From contig NZ_BMTR01000025.1 of NCBI RefSeq assembly GCF_014649775.1, forward strand, positions 1 to 64,000: DNA of 64,000 nt, written 5' to 3'. Positions 1-8,432 of this stretch are shown here, piece by piece (the first letter of the stretch is position 1; each line of letters opens with the position of its first letter). Source of the DNA: Streptomyces longisporoflavus (GTDB taxonomy: Bacteria > Actinomycetota > Actinomycetes > Streptomycetales > Streptomycetaceae). The translations under genes and the position numbers were made by a program. The notes below the pieces were generated by a model. That model worked only from the letters and a program-made list of their open reading frames with translations, searched no databases and was not told the DNA's origin.

Positions 1-197
1 GCTTCGCCCAGCCCACCGAACTCGACCTGCAGACCTTCAACGGCCGCCACCCGGTCGAGCTGACCGGCGCGGTGCGCTTTCCCGCCATCGGCGAACTGCC
101 CTACCTGCTCACCCTGGCCGGACACGGCTTCTACTGGTTCCGGCTGCACAAGGAGCTGCACCCGCGCCGCCCGGCGGAACCCGACGTGCACCTCTGA
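1..197 (+). CDS. treS: Trehalose synthase / maltosyltransferase-type TreS, 3' end only (partial)
   Basis: Only the last ~65 codons are present; the frame is open from base 3 and stops with TGA at 195-197. The visible tail (ELPYLLTLAGHGFYWFRL near the end) is the C-terminal beta-domain ending typical of actinobacterial trehalose synthases, which interconvert maltose and trehalose in the cytoplasm. Maltokinase and branching enzyme genes follow directly, as expected for the TreS-Pep2-GlgB part of the GlgE alpha-glucan pathway. The spacing to the next start is 14 nt, so co-transcription is likely. The assignment rests on the tail motif and the context; the catalytic domain is outside the window. 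Confidence 0.8.
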   Translation, partial: FAQPTELDLQTFNGRHPVELTGAVRFPAIGELPYLLTLAGHGFYWFRLHKELHPRRPAEPDVHL

Positions 198-211
198 AGG
201 GATGTGACGCG

Positions 212-1552
212 ATGTTGGAGACCGCTACGCAGTCGCGCGGCGACCTCAGCCCCACGACGCTGCTCACCTCGCTCGACGGTGTGCTCCAGGAGTGGCTGCC
301 CCGGCAGCGGTGGTTCGCGGGCAAGGGCCTGCCCATCACGGAGCTGGCCGTGGTGTCGATGACCGAGCTGCAACCGGGCTGCCTGCACCTGCTGATCCGC
401 TCCCGGCACACCGGGGAACGCGACGGCTGCTATCAACTGCTCCTCGGCGTGGAGGAGGACCCGCCGCCCCATCTCCAGCACGCCGTCATCGGCCGTGCCG
501 ACGCGGGCCCCCTCCAGGGCCTCACCGTCTACGACGCTCTCCACGACCCCCGGTCGGCCGCACTGCTCCTCGAACGCCTCCGCACGCCGGGCGCGGCGGG
601 CCCGCTGCGCTTCGAACGCGACGGACAGACCGAGGTGCCCCCGGGGCTCACCCCCCGCGTCCTGGACGGAGAGCAGTCCAACACCTCACTGGTGTACGGG
701 GATCTGTTCATCCTGAAGATCTTCCGACGCATCCAGTACGGCACCAACCCCGACCTGGAGGTCCCCCGGGCCCTCGGCCTCGAAGGCTGCGCCCGGGTGC
801 CCGCTCCCGTCGCCTGGTTCTGGACCGCCGAACCGCGCGGAACGACGCTCGGCGTACTCCAGCCGTTCCTGCGCGACGCCACGGACGGCTGGACGATGGC
901 TCTCCAGGCCCTCGCGACGGGCGACGACTTCACCGACGAGTCCTACGAACTGGGACGGGCCACCGCCGAGGTGCACCTGGCACTGGCCGAGGTGTTCGCG
1001 CCCGGCCTCCCGGACCGGCAGGGGGGCCGTCGGCTCGCGTCAGCGATGATCACGCGCCTGGAGGCCACCGCCCGTCAGGTGCCGGCCCTCGTGCCGTACA
1101 TGGCCCAGCTGAGAGCCGCGTACGGCGTCGTCGGGGCACGTGTGCCGGGCCAGCCCGACCAGCGGATCCACGGGGACCTGCATCTCGGGCAGGTCCTGTG
1201 GGCCGGACACCGGTGGTACGTCATCGACTTCGAGGGCGAACCGTCCCGCCCGATCGCCGAACGCAGGCGGACCCAGGCCCCCGTGCGCGACATCGCGGGC
1301 ATGCTCCGCTCCTTCGAGTACGCGGCTCATGCCAGGCGTCCGTGGCAGCCCCAGTGGGCCCAGCGCTGCCGGGAGGCCTACTGCGCGGGATACGCCTCCG
1401 AGTCGGCGTGGGACCCGCGAAAGCAGGGCGCGCTCCTGCGGGCCTACGAGACGGACCGCGCGGTGTACGAAGCGCTGTACGAGGCCAGGCACCGCCCGGA
1501 CTGGCTGCCCGTCCCCATGGCCGCGATCGACCGCCTCGCGAAAGGGATCTGA
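212..1552 (+). CDS. mak: Maltokinase (Pep2/Mak)
   Basis: 446 aa, ATG start, stop TGA at 1550-1552. This ATP-dependent kinase converts maltose to maltose-1-phosphate, the donor used by GlgE to extend alpha-1,4-glucan. The N-terminal part has WLPRQRWFAGKG, a hallmark of actinobacterial maltokinases. The C-terminal half has the aminoglycoside-phosphotransferase-like catalytic segments HGDLHLGQVLW (catalytic Asp with metal-binding side chains) and YVIDFEGEP (second metal-binding Asp). The length matches known maltokinases (~440-460 aa). It lies between treS and glgB, with only 4 nt to the glgB start, so the three genes are almost certainly one transcript. Confidence 0.93.
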   Translation: MLETATQSRGDLSPTTLLTSLDGVLQEWLPRQRWFAGKGLPITELAVVSMTELQPGCLHLLIRSRHTGERDGCYQLLLGVEEDPPPHLQHAVIGRADAGPLQGLTVYDALHDPRSAALLLERLRTPGAAGPLRFERDGQTEVPPGLTPRVLDGEQSNTSLVYGDLFILKIFRRIQYGTNPDLEVPRALGLEGCARVPAPVAWFWTAEPRGTTLGVLQPFLRDATDGWTMALQALATGDDFTDESYELGRATAEVHLALAEVFAPGLPDRQGGRRLASAMITRLEATARQVPALVPYMAQLRAAYGVVGARVPGQPDQRIHGDLHLGQVLWAGHRWYVIDFEGEPSRPIAERRRTQAPVRDIAGMLRSFEYAAHARRPWQPQWAQRCREAYCAGYASESAWDPRKQGALLRAYETDRAVYEALYEARHRPDWLPVPMAAIDRLAKGI

Positions 1553-1556
1553 ATCC

Positions 1557-3809
1557 ATGGTCACCGCCGACGCAACCGCGCCCGCTCGCGCGGCCGCCCC
1601 GCACACGCCCCTCGTCGCCAAGGCGCCGGAACTCGATGCGGAGGGCCGCGGACGCCTGCTCGCGGGCACGCACCATGACCCGCACTCCCTGCTGGGGGCG
1701 CACCCGGTGACCGGCGGCGTGGCCTTCACGGTCCTGCGCCCGTACGCCCGCGGGGTGAGTCTCGTCCTCGACGGGCGTGCCACGGAAATGGACGACCTGG
1801 CGGACGGCTTCTTCTCCTGTGTGCTGCCGCTCGACTCCATTCCCGAGTACGAACTGCGGATCTCCTACGACGGCCAGGACGTCGTGCTCCAGGACCCCTA
1901 CCGCTTTCTGCCCGCCCTGGGCGAACTCGACCTGCACTTGATCGGCGAGGGCAGGCACGAGGAGCTGTGGACGGCTCTCGGCGCGCACACGATGACCCAC
2001 CAGGGCGTCGCCGGTACCCGTTTCACGGTGTGGGCGCCCAACGCCAGGGGGGTGCGGGTGTGCGGGGACTTCTGCCGCTGGGACGGAACGGCCCACCCGA
2101 TGCGCTCGCTCGGCTCGGCCGGCGTATGGGAGCTGTTCATCCCCGGTGTGGGCGAGGGAGACCTCTACAAGTTCGACATCACACGGCCCGACGGGACACA
2201 CACCGTGCGCGCGGATCCGATGGCCCGCCGGGCCGAGGTGCCGCCCGCGACCGCGTCGGTGGTAACGCGCTCCAGCCATGTGTGGGCGGACGCGGCGTGG
2301 ATGGCCCGCCGGGCCGAGCGCCCCGTGGTCGAATCCCCCTTCTCGGTGTACGAGGTGCATCTGCAGTCCTGGCGGGAGGGGCTGACCTACCGGCAGCTCG
2401 CCGAGGAGCTGACGGGGTACGTGGCCGACGCGGGCTTCACGCACGTGGAGTTCCTGCCGGTGGCCGAGCATCCCTTCGGCGGCTCGTGGGGTTATCAGGC
2501 GACCGGGCTCTACGCGCCGACCTCCCGCATGGGCACGCCGGACGACTTCCGGTACCTGGTCGACACGCTGCACCAGGCGGGCATCGGCGTGATCGTGGAC
2601 TGGGTGGCGGCCCACTTCCCCAAGGACGACTGGGCGCTCGCGGAGTTCGACGGAAGGCCGCTGTACGAGCCGCAGGACTTCCGGCGTGCCGAGCACCCCG
2701 ACTGGGGCACTCTCACCTTCGACTTCGGCCGCCGCGAGGTACGTAACTTCCTTGTCGCCAACGCGAGTTACTGGTGCGAGGAGTTCCATGTGGACGGCCT
2801 GCGGGTGGACGCGGTGGCCTCGATGCTCTACCTCGACTACTCGCGCGACGAGGGCCAGTGGGCGCCCAACGAGCACGGCGGCCGGGAGAACCTGGACGCG
2901 GTGTCGTTCCTGCAGGAGATGAACGCGACGGTCTACCGCCGGAACCCGGGGGTCGTCACCATCGCCGAGGAGTCGACCGCGTGGGACGGCGTCACGCGGG
3001 CCACCCATCACACCGGAGGCCCCGGCGGCTTCGGGGGCCTGGGCTTCGGTCTGAAGTGGAACATGGGCTGGATGCACGATTCCCTGGAGTACATCCAGCA
3101 CGAACCGGTGCACCGGCAGTACCACCACAACGACCTGACGTTCGCCATGGTCTACGCGTACAGCGAGAACTACCTCCTGCCGATCTCGCACGACGAGGTC
3201 GTGCACGGGAAGCGCGCGTTGGTGTCGAAGATGCCCGGCGACTGGTGGCAGCAGCGCGCCAACCACCGCGCCTACCTGGGCTTCATGTGGGCCCATCCCG
3301 GCAAGAAACTCCTGTTCATGGGCCAGGAGTTCGCGCAGGGCGCCGAGTGGTCGCAGGAACACGGCATGGACTGGTGGCTGCTGGACGAGGCCTACTCCGC
3401 GCAGCCAGACCATGCCGGCGTGCAGCGGCTCGTGCGCGACCTCAACCACCGCTACCGGTCCGACCCCGCCCTGTGGGAGCGGGACGCGGACCCCGGCGGT
3501 TTCGCCTGGGTCGAGGCGGACGCGGCCGGGGACAATGTGGTGGCGTTCCTGCGGTACGCGGCCGACGGAACTCCCGTCCTGGCCGTCAGCAACTTCTCCC
3601 CCGTGGTCCGCCACGACTACGCGCTCGGAGTGCCGCGGACGGCCGGCGCCTGGCGCGAGACCCTGAACACCGACGCGGCCCACTACGGCGGCAGCGACGT
3701 ACGCAACCCCGACCCGCTGCAACCGGTCGCCGAGGCTTTCGGAGCGTTTCCCGCCCGCCTGCATCTGACGCTCCCGCCGCTGGCCACGCTGTGGCTGTCT
3801 CCGGCGTGA
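1557..3809 (+). CDS. glgB: 1,4-alpha-glucan branching enzyme GlgB
   Basis: 750 aa from ATG 1557, 4 nt after the maltokinase stop. The open frame runs further upstream, but this start avoids overlapping the kinase. It introduces alpha-1,6 branches into cytoplasmic glucan. Order: an N-terminal accessory module (~40-130), CBM48 (~150-250, with GTRFTVWAPNARGVRVCGDF), then the GH13 barrel. Catalytic pieces visible are DGLRVDAVASM (nucleophile Asp), TIAEESTAW (acid/base Glu) and ISHDEVVHGK (third acidic residue), followed by a C-terminal beta domain. Length is normal for an actinobacterial GlgB (~740-770 aa). Together with treS and mak it makes branched glucan from trehalose or maltose. Confidence 0.95.
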   Translation: MVTADATAPARAAAPHTPLVAKAPELDAEGRGRLLAGTHHDPHSLLGAHPVTGGVAFTVLRPYARGVSLVLDGRATEMDDLADGFFSCVLPLDSIPEYELRISYDGQDVVLQDPYRFLPALGELDLHLIGEGRHEELWTALGAHTMTHQGVAGTRFTVWAPNARGVRVCGDFCRWDGTAHPMRSLGSAGVWELFIPGVGEGDLYKFDITRPDGTHTVRADPMARRAEVPPATASVVTRSSHVWADAAWMARRAERPVVESPFSVYEVHLQSWREGLTYRQLAEELTGYVADAGFTHVEFLPVAEHPFGGSWGYQATGLYAPTSRMGTPDDFRYLVDTLHQAGIGVIVDWVAAHFPKDDWALAEFDGRPLYEPQDFRRAEHPDWGTLTFDFGRREVRNFLVANASYWCEEFHVDGLRVDAVASMLYLDYSRDEGQWAPNEHGGRENLDAVSFLQEMNATVYRRNPGVVTIAEESTAWDGVTRATHHTGGPGGFGGLGFGLKWNMGWMHDSLEYIQHEPVHRQYHHNDLTFAMVYAYSENYLLPISHDEVVHGKRALVSKMPGDWWQQRANHRAYLGFMWAHPGKKLLFMGQEFAQGAEWSQEHGMDWWLLDEAYSAQPDHAGVQRLVRDLNHRYRSDPALWERDADPGGFAWVEADAAGDNVVAFLRYAADGTPVLAVSNFSPVVRHDYALGVPRTAGAWRETLNTDAAHYGGSDVRNPDPLQPVAEAFGAFPARLHLTLPPLATLWLSPA

Positions 3810-3918
3810 GGGGGGCCATGGAGATCAAAAACACCTTGCCCGGCCCGCGGGCCTCGCGGATCATTGACACGACAGAGGAGCCACGTCAGGCGAGCTGAGT
3901 CAGGCAAAGGGGTCTCGT

Positions 3919-4920
3919 GTGGAAGCCACCCGGTTCTCCGTCCTCGACCGCTCCCGCACCCGCGAGGGGCACGACGGGCCCGAGGCCCTGCGCGACACCG
4001 TGCGTCTGGCCCGGGAGCTCGAAAAGCTCGGCTACCACCGTTTCTGGGTGTCCGAACATCACGCGGTGCCTGGCGTCGCGGGTTCCGCGCCGACCGTCCT
4101 CGCCGCCGCCGTGGCCGCCGCGACGCGCACCATCCGGGTCGGCACCGGCGGCGTGATGCTGCCCAACCACCAGCCCCTCGTCGTCGCCGAGCAGTTCGGG
4201 GTCCTCGAAGCGCTCTACCCCGGCCGCATCGACATGGGACTCGGCCGCTCCGTGGGCTTCACCGACGGGGTGCGCAAGGCTCTTGGCCGGGACAAGCACG
4301 ACGCCGACGACTTCGCGGCGCAGCTCACCGAGCTCCTGGGCTGGTTCCGCGGCACGTCGGACACCGGAGCGCATGCCCGGCCCGCGGAGGGCCTGACCGT
4401 ACCGCCGTTCGTCCTGGCCATCGGCGAGGGGGCGACCATCGCGGCGCGGGCCGGCCTCCCGATGGTCATCGGCGACATCAGGAGCCGCGAGAAGATGCTC
4501 CGCGGCATCGACCAGTACCGCGCCTCGTTCAGGCCCTCGGAGTGGTCGAGCGAGCCGTACGTCGTCGTCTCGGGCACCATCGCCGTCGCCGGGACCCGCG
4601 AGGAGGCCCGCCGTCTGCTGATACCGGAAGCCTGGTCGATGGCCTATTCGCGCACCCACGGCACGTTCCCGCCGCTGCCTCCGGCCGAGCGCATCGAGTC
4701 CTCGGCGACGAAGATGACCGAGAAGGAGCGCGGCTTCTACGAGTCCGGTCTCCTCGGCCACATCCACGGCACGGAGGAGCAGGTGGCCGCCGACCTCGAA
4801 ACGCTGATCAAGGAGAGCGGGGCGCAGGAAGTGCTGGTCACGACCAGTACGTACGACCGCGAGGGCCTCCTGGACTCCTTCCGGCGGCTGTCCCGGGTCG
4901 CGGGTCTGGCCACGACCTAG
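3919..4920 (+). CDS. LLM-class (luciferase-like) flavin-dependent oxidoreductase
   Basis: 333 aa with GTG start; AAAGGGG at 3906-3912 is a suitable ribosome site. The fold is the bacterial-luciferase TIM barrel: an N-terminal strand, RFWVSEHHAVPGVAGSAP (SEHH motif), IRVGTGGVMLPNHQP, and YPGRIDMGLGRS. It resembles the MsnO8-type subgroup of LLM oxidoreductases that use reduced FMN or F420. The substrate cannot be told from the sequence. It lies 109 nt after glgB and 39 nt before a UvrA paralogue on the same strand, so it may be co-transcribed with the latter. It is probably cytoplasmic; no signal peptide is seen. Confidence 0.85.
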   Translation: MEATRFSVLDRSRTREGHDGPEALRDTVRLARELEKLGYHRFWVSEHHAVPGVAGSAPTVLAAAVAAATRTIRVGTGGVMLPNHQPLVVAEQFGVLEALYPGRIDMGLGRSVGFTDGVRKALGRDKHDADDFAAQLTELLGWFRGTSDTGAHARPAEGLTVPPFVLAIGEGATIAARAGLPMVIGDIRSREKMLRGIDQYRASFRPSEWSSEPYVVVSGTIAVAGTREEARRLLIPEAWSMAYSRTHGTFPPLPPAERIESSATKMTEKERGFYESGLLGHIHGTEEQVAADLETLIKESGAQEVLVTTSTYDREGLLDSFRRLSRVAGLATT

Positions 4921-4959
4921 AATCGTGGGGTTTGCCCCCGAGCCGCTCACGGAGTTCCC

Positions 4960-7308
4960 ATGCACAGCCCCCATGATCCGTTCGTACGTGTCCGGGGCGC
5001 CCGCGAGCACAATCTGCGGAACGTCGACGTGGACGTGCCGCGTGACGTGCTCGCGGTCTTCACCGGCGTATCCGGCTCGGGGAAGTCGTCCCTCGCCTTC
5101 GGGACGATCTACGCGGAGGCCCAGCGCCGCTACTTCGAGTCCGTCGCCCCGTACGCCAGGCGTCTGATCCATCAGGTGGGTGCGCCGAAGGTCGGCGAGA
5201 TCACCGGGCTGCCGCCGGCGGTCTCGCTCCAGCAGCGACGCTCGGCGCCGACGTCCCGCTCCTCGGTGGGCACGGTCACGAACCTCTCGAACTCGTTGCG
5301 CATGCTGTTCTCCCGCGCCGGGACCTATCCCGAGGGGGCCGAGCGCCTCGACTCGGACGCCTTCTCGCCGAACACGGCCGCCGGGGCCTGCCCCGAGTGC
5401 CATGGCCTGGGCCGCGTGCACCGTACGAGCGAGGAACTCCTGGTCCCCGATCCGGCCCTCTCCATCCGTGAGGGCGCGATCGCGGCCTGGCCCGGCGCGT
5501 GGCAGGGCAAGAACCTGCGCGACGTACTCGACGCGCTCGGCCACGACGTCGACCGGCCCTGGCGCGAACTGCCGCAGGCGGACCGGGACTGGATCCTGTT
5601 CACGGACGAGCAGCCGGTGGTGACGGTGCACCCGGTGCGGGACGCGGACCGCATCCAACGCCCCTACCAGGGCACGTACATGAGCGCACGGCGCTATGTG
5701 ATGAAGACGTTCGCGGACTCCAAGAGCCAGACCCTGCGCGCCAGGGCCGAGCGGTTCCTGGCGAGCGCCGACTGCCCGGCGTGCGGCGGCAGCAGGCTGC
5801 GCCCGGAGGCGATGGCGGTCACGTTCGCGGGCCGCACGATCGCCGACCTCGCCGCGCTGCCCCTGTCCGAGCTGGCCAAGGCCTTGGAGAGCGGCACGGG
5901 CTCCGAGGCGGCCCGCGTCCTGACCGACGACCTCCTGGCCCGCATCGCCACCATCACCGAACTCGGCCTCGGCTATCTGAGCCCGGACCGCGCCACGCCC
6001 ACCCTCTCCGCCGGCGAACTGCAACGCCTGCGCCTGGCCACCCAGTTGCGTTCCGGGCTCTTCGGCGTCGTGTACGTCCTGGACGAGCCGTCGGCGGGTC
6101 TGCACCCGGCGGACACCGAGTCCCTGCTCACCGTCCTCGACCGGCTCAAGGCCGCGGGCAACTCGGTCTTCGTCGTGGAGCACCATCTCGATGTCATGCG
6201 GCACGCGGACTGGCTCGTCGACGTGGGCCCGGACGCCGGCGAGCACGGCGGTCAGGTGCTGCACAGCGGCCCGGTGGCGGACCTGGAGAGCGTCGCGCGG
6301 TCCGCGACGGCCCGCTTCCTCTTCGACCGCGAGCCCTCGCCCGTACGCGAGGTTCGTACCCCGCGCGGCTGGCTGAAGGTCGGCCCCGTGAGCCGGCACA
6401 ACCTGCGCGACGTGACGGCCGAGTTCCCGCTCGGCGCCTTCACCGCGGTCACGGGTGTCTCGGGGTCGGGCAAGTCCACGCTCATCGGCGAGGTCACCGA
6501 GGATCTTGAGGGCGTGGGGCGTCTGGTGTGCGTCGACCAGAAGCCGATCGGCCGCACACCGCGTTCCAATCTGGCCACCTACACCGGTCTCTTCGACGTC
6601 GTGCGCAAGGTCTTCGCGGCCACGGACGCGGCACGGGAGCGGGGTTACGGCGTCGGTCGCTTCTCCTTCAACGTGGCGGGCGGGCGGTGCGAGACCTGCC
6701 AGGGCGAGGGGTTCGTGAGCGTGGAGCTGCTCTTCCTGCCGAGTACGTACGCGCCGTGCCCCGACTGCGGGGGCGCGCGCTACAACCCCGGGACCCTCGA
6801 AGTGGCGTACCACGGACTGAACATCGCGCAGGTGCTGGACCTGACAGTGGAGGCAGCCGCGGAGTTCTTCGCGGACACCCCGGCCGTGGCCCGCAGCCTG
6901 CGGACGCTCCTCGACGTGGGGCTCGGCTATCTGCGGCTCGGGCAGCCGGCGACGGAGCTCTCGGGCGGCGAGGCCCAGCGGATCAAGCTGGCGAGCGAGT
7001 TGCAGCGGGTCCGGCGCGGTCACACGCTCTACCTCCTGGACGAGCCGACGACGGGGCTTCACCCGGCCGACGTGGAGGTCCTGATGCGTCAGCTGCACGG
7101 ACTGGTCGACGCGGGCCACTCGGTGGTGGTCGTCGAGCACGACATGGCGGTGGTGGCCGGTGCGGACTGGGTGATCGACATGGGACCGGGCGGGGGTGGC
7201 GAGGGAGGTCGTGTGGTCGCCTCCGGGCCGCCGGGGGCGGTGGCGCAGGCCGAGGGGAGCCGGACGGCGCCGTATCTGGCGCGGGCGACGGCGGCCGGGG
7301 GCCGCTGA
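4960..7308 (+). CDS. UvrA-like ABC ATPase (short, UvrA2/DrrC-type excinuclease subunit A paralogue)
   Basis: 782 aa; ATG at 4960 preceded by GGAG at 4951-4954. Two ABC modules are complete: Walker A GVSGSGKSSLAFG near residue 40 with signature LSAGELQRLRLATQ and LDEPSAGLHP, then Walker A GVSGSGKSTLIGE in the second half with LSGGEAQRIKLASELQ and LDEPTTGLHP. Zinc-binding pairs CPECHGLG, CPACGGSR, CETCQGEG and CPDCGG are present. Canonical UvrA is ~950-1000 aa; the shorter length indicates the class II UvrA-like proteins that include DrrC-type drug-resistance proteins. It may act on DNA adducts or DNA-binding antibiotics; which one cannot be told here. Housekeeping uvrA would be elsewhere. Confidence 0.88.
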   Translation: MHSPHDPFVRVRGAREHNLRNVDVDVPRDVLAVFTGVSGSGKSSLAFGTIYAEAQRRYFESVAPYARRLIHQVGAPKVGEITGLPPAVSLQQRRSAPTSRSSVGTVTNLSNSLRMLFSRAGTYPEGAERLDSDAFSPNTAAGACPECHGLGRVHRTSEELLVPDPALSIREGAIAAWPGAWQGKNLRDVLDALGHDVDRPWRELPQADRDWILFTDEQPVVTVHPVRDADRIQRPYQGTYMSARRYVMKTFADSKSQTLRARAERFLASADCPACGGSRLRPEAMAVTFAGRTIADLAALPLSELAKALESGTGSEAARVLTDDLLARIATITELGLGYLSPDRATPTLSAGELQRLRLATQLRSGLFGVVYVLDEPSAGLHPADTESLLTVLDRLKAAGNSVFVVEHHLDVMRHADWLVDVGPDAGEHGGQVLHSGPVADLESVARSATARFLFDREPSPVREVRTPRGWLKVGPVSRHNLRDVTAEFPLGAFTAVTGVSGSGKSTLIGEVTEDLEGVGRLVCVDQKPIGRTPRSNLATYTGLFDVVRKVFAATDAARERGYGVGRFSFNVAGGRCETCQGEGFVSVELLFLPSTYAPCPDCGGARYNPGTLEVAYHGLNIAQVLDLTVEAAAEFFADTPAVARSLRTLLDVGLGYLRLGQPATELSGGEAQRIKLASELQRVRRGHTLYLLDEPTTGLHPADVEVLMRQLHGLVDAGHSVVVVEHDMAVVAGADWVIDMGPGGGGEGGRVVASGPPGAVAQAEGSRTAPYLARATAAGGR

Positions 7309-7362
7309 GGTGACCCGTTGGGGTTGCGGTGAGGTGGCCCGTTGAGGCTTCGGTGAGGTTGG
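7306..7362. repeat. 24-bp tandem repeat, two copies plus a partial third
   Basis: Units at 7306-7329 and 7330-7353 match at about 20 of 24 positions; a third begins at 7354 (TGAGGTTGG). The first unit starts with the UvrA-paralogue stop codon. The array ends just before the GH16 promoter region. Confidence 0.7.
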
Positions 7363-7373
7363 TACGCACCAAC
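7358..7373. promoter_or_regulatory. Inverted-repeat operator candidate upstream of the GH16 promoter
   Basis: GTTGGT-ACGC-ACCAAC: perfect 6-bp arms around a 4-nt centre, ending 3 nt before the predicted -35 box of the glucanase gene. The position suits an activator or repressor site. The binding protein is unknown; no regulator gene is adjacent. Confidence 0.5.
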
Positions 7374-7376
7374 TCC

Positions 7377-7405
7377 TTGACGGCGCAGCGGAGTCTGCCT
7401 TAAAT
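7377..7405 (+). promoter_or_regulatory. Sigma-70/HrdB-type promoter for the GH16 gene
   Basis: TTGACG (7377-7382), a 17-nt spacer and TTAAAT (7400-7405) form one of the best consensus promoters in the window. Predicted transcription start near 7412, giving a ~140-nt leader. Confidence 0.6.
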
Positions 7406-7411
7406 CAAGTA

Positions 7412-7450
7412 CTGAACAAAGCGGCGGGATTGATCACCCGCCGCGTTCAG
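7412..7450 (+). promoter_or_regulatory. Hairpin at the 5' end of the predicted GH16 leader
   Basis: GCGGCGGG (7421-7428) and CCCGCCGC (7437-7444) pair perfectly around an 8-nt loop. Outer arms CTGAAC (7412-7417) and GTTCAG (7445-7450) also pair, leaving a 3-nt bulge. It begins at the predicted transcription start, so it could stabilise the mRNA 5' end or be a regulator site. Confidence 0.5.
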
Positions 7451-7552
7451 TTCCCGACGTCGAGTTGTCATGCGCATGGCTTGACAACCCGTCCGTACGC
7501 CCCAGCACTACGCACCCCCCACTCTCTCGCCACCCCCACGTGAAGCGATGTG

Positions 7553-8422
7553 ATGACAGTGCACACCTCTTGGCGCCGCCGTGCGGCGCTCTCCACCGTC
7601 GCCCTGGCCTGCTGTGCCTCGACCCTGGCCGGACTTCCCTCCGGAGCCTCGGCGGCCCCCTCCCCCACCCCCGCCGCGGCGGCGGCCACCTTCACCGACG
7701 ACTTCGACGGACCCGCGGGGTCGGCGGTCGACGGCGGCAAGTGGCAGATCGAGACCGGCGACAACGTCAACAACCACGAGCGGCAGTTCTACACCTCGGG
7801 CAACAAGAACGCGGCGCTCGACGGCCAGGGCAACCTGGTCATCACCGCCCGCAAGGAGAACCCCGAGAACTACCAGTGCTGGTACGGCAAGTGTGAGTAC
7901 ACCTCGGCCCGGCTCAACACCTCGGGCAAGTTCACGCAGACGTACGGCCATGTCGAGGCCCGCATGAAGGTGCCGAAGGGGCAGGGCATGTGGCCCGCGT
8001 TCTGGATGCTCGGCGCCGACATCGGCAGCGTCGGATGGCCCCAGAGCGGCGAGATCGACATCATGGAGAACGTCGGTTTCGAACCCGGCACCGTCCACGG
8101 CACGCTGCACGGTCCCGGCTACTCGGGCTCGGGCGGCATCGGCGCGGGCTACACCCTGCCCGGCGGCGAGGCGTTCTCGGACAAGTTCCACACCTTCGCG
8201 GTGGACTGGTCACCGAACAAGGTCACCTGGTCCGTGGACGGCAACGTCTACCAGACCCGCACCCCGGCCGACCTCGGCGGCAAGCAGTGGGTCTTCGACA
8301 AGCCGTTCTTCCTGATCCTCAACCTCGCGGTCGGCGGCTACTGGCCGGGTGACCCGGACGGCAACACGAGCTTCCCGCAGCAGCTCGTCGTCGACTACGT
8401 CCACGTCACCACCAACGACTAG
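7553..8422 (+). CDS. Secreted GH16 family endo-beta-glucanase
   Basis: 289 aa from ATG 7553 (a GTG lies immediately before it, at 7550). A signal peptide (MTVHTSWRRR, hydrophobic stretch, cleavage near ASAAPS at ~35) directs secretion. The catalytic GH16 motif is complete: GEIDIME with nucleophile Glu167, Asp169 and acid/base Glu172. WPAFWML and NLAVGG also fit the clan. The best guess is a laminarinase-type endo-1,3-beta-glucanase, but GH16 also covers lichenases and agarases. No carbohydrate-binding module follows the catalytic domain. Only 10 nt separate its stop from the convergent kinase gene stop. Confidence 0.9.
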   Translation: MTVHTSWRRRAALSTVALACCASTLAGLPSGASAAPSPTPAAAAATFTDDFDGPAGSAVDGGKWQIETGDNVNNHERQFYTSGNKNAALDGQGNLVITARKENPENYQCWYGKCEYTSARLNTSGKFTQTYGHVEARMKVPKGQGMWPAFWMLGADIGSVGWPQSGEIDIMENVGFEPGTVHGTLHGPGYSGSGGIGAGYTLPGGEAFSDKFHTFAVDWSPNKVTWSVDGNVYQTRTPADLGGKQWVFDKPFFLILNLAVGGYWPGDPDGNTSFPQQLVVDYVHVTTND

Positions 8423-8432
8423 GCGGTACGCG

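Noticed and set aside
1221..3764. An 847-residue reverse-strand frame opposite glgB
   Set aside because: Same reason: all branching-enzyme motifs are on the + strand.
3886..7140. A 1084-residue reverse-strand frame opposite the LLM and UvrA-like genes
   Set aside because: Antisense shadow; the + strand genes have complete motifs and ribosome sites.
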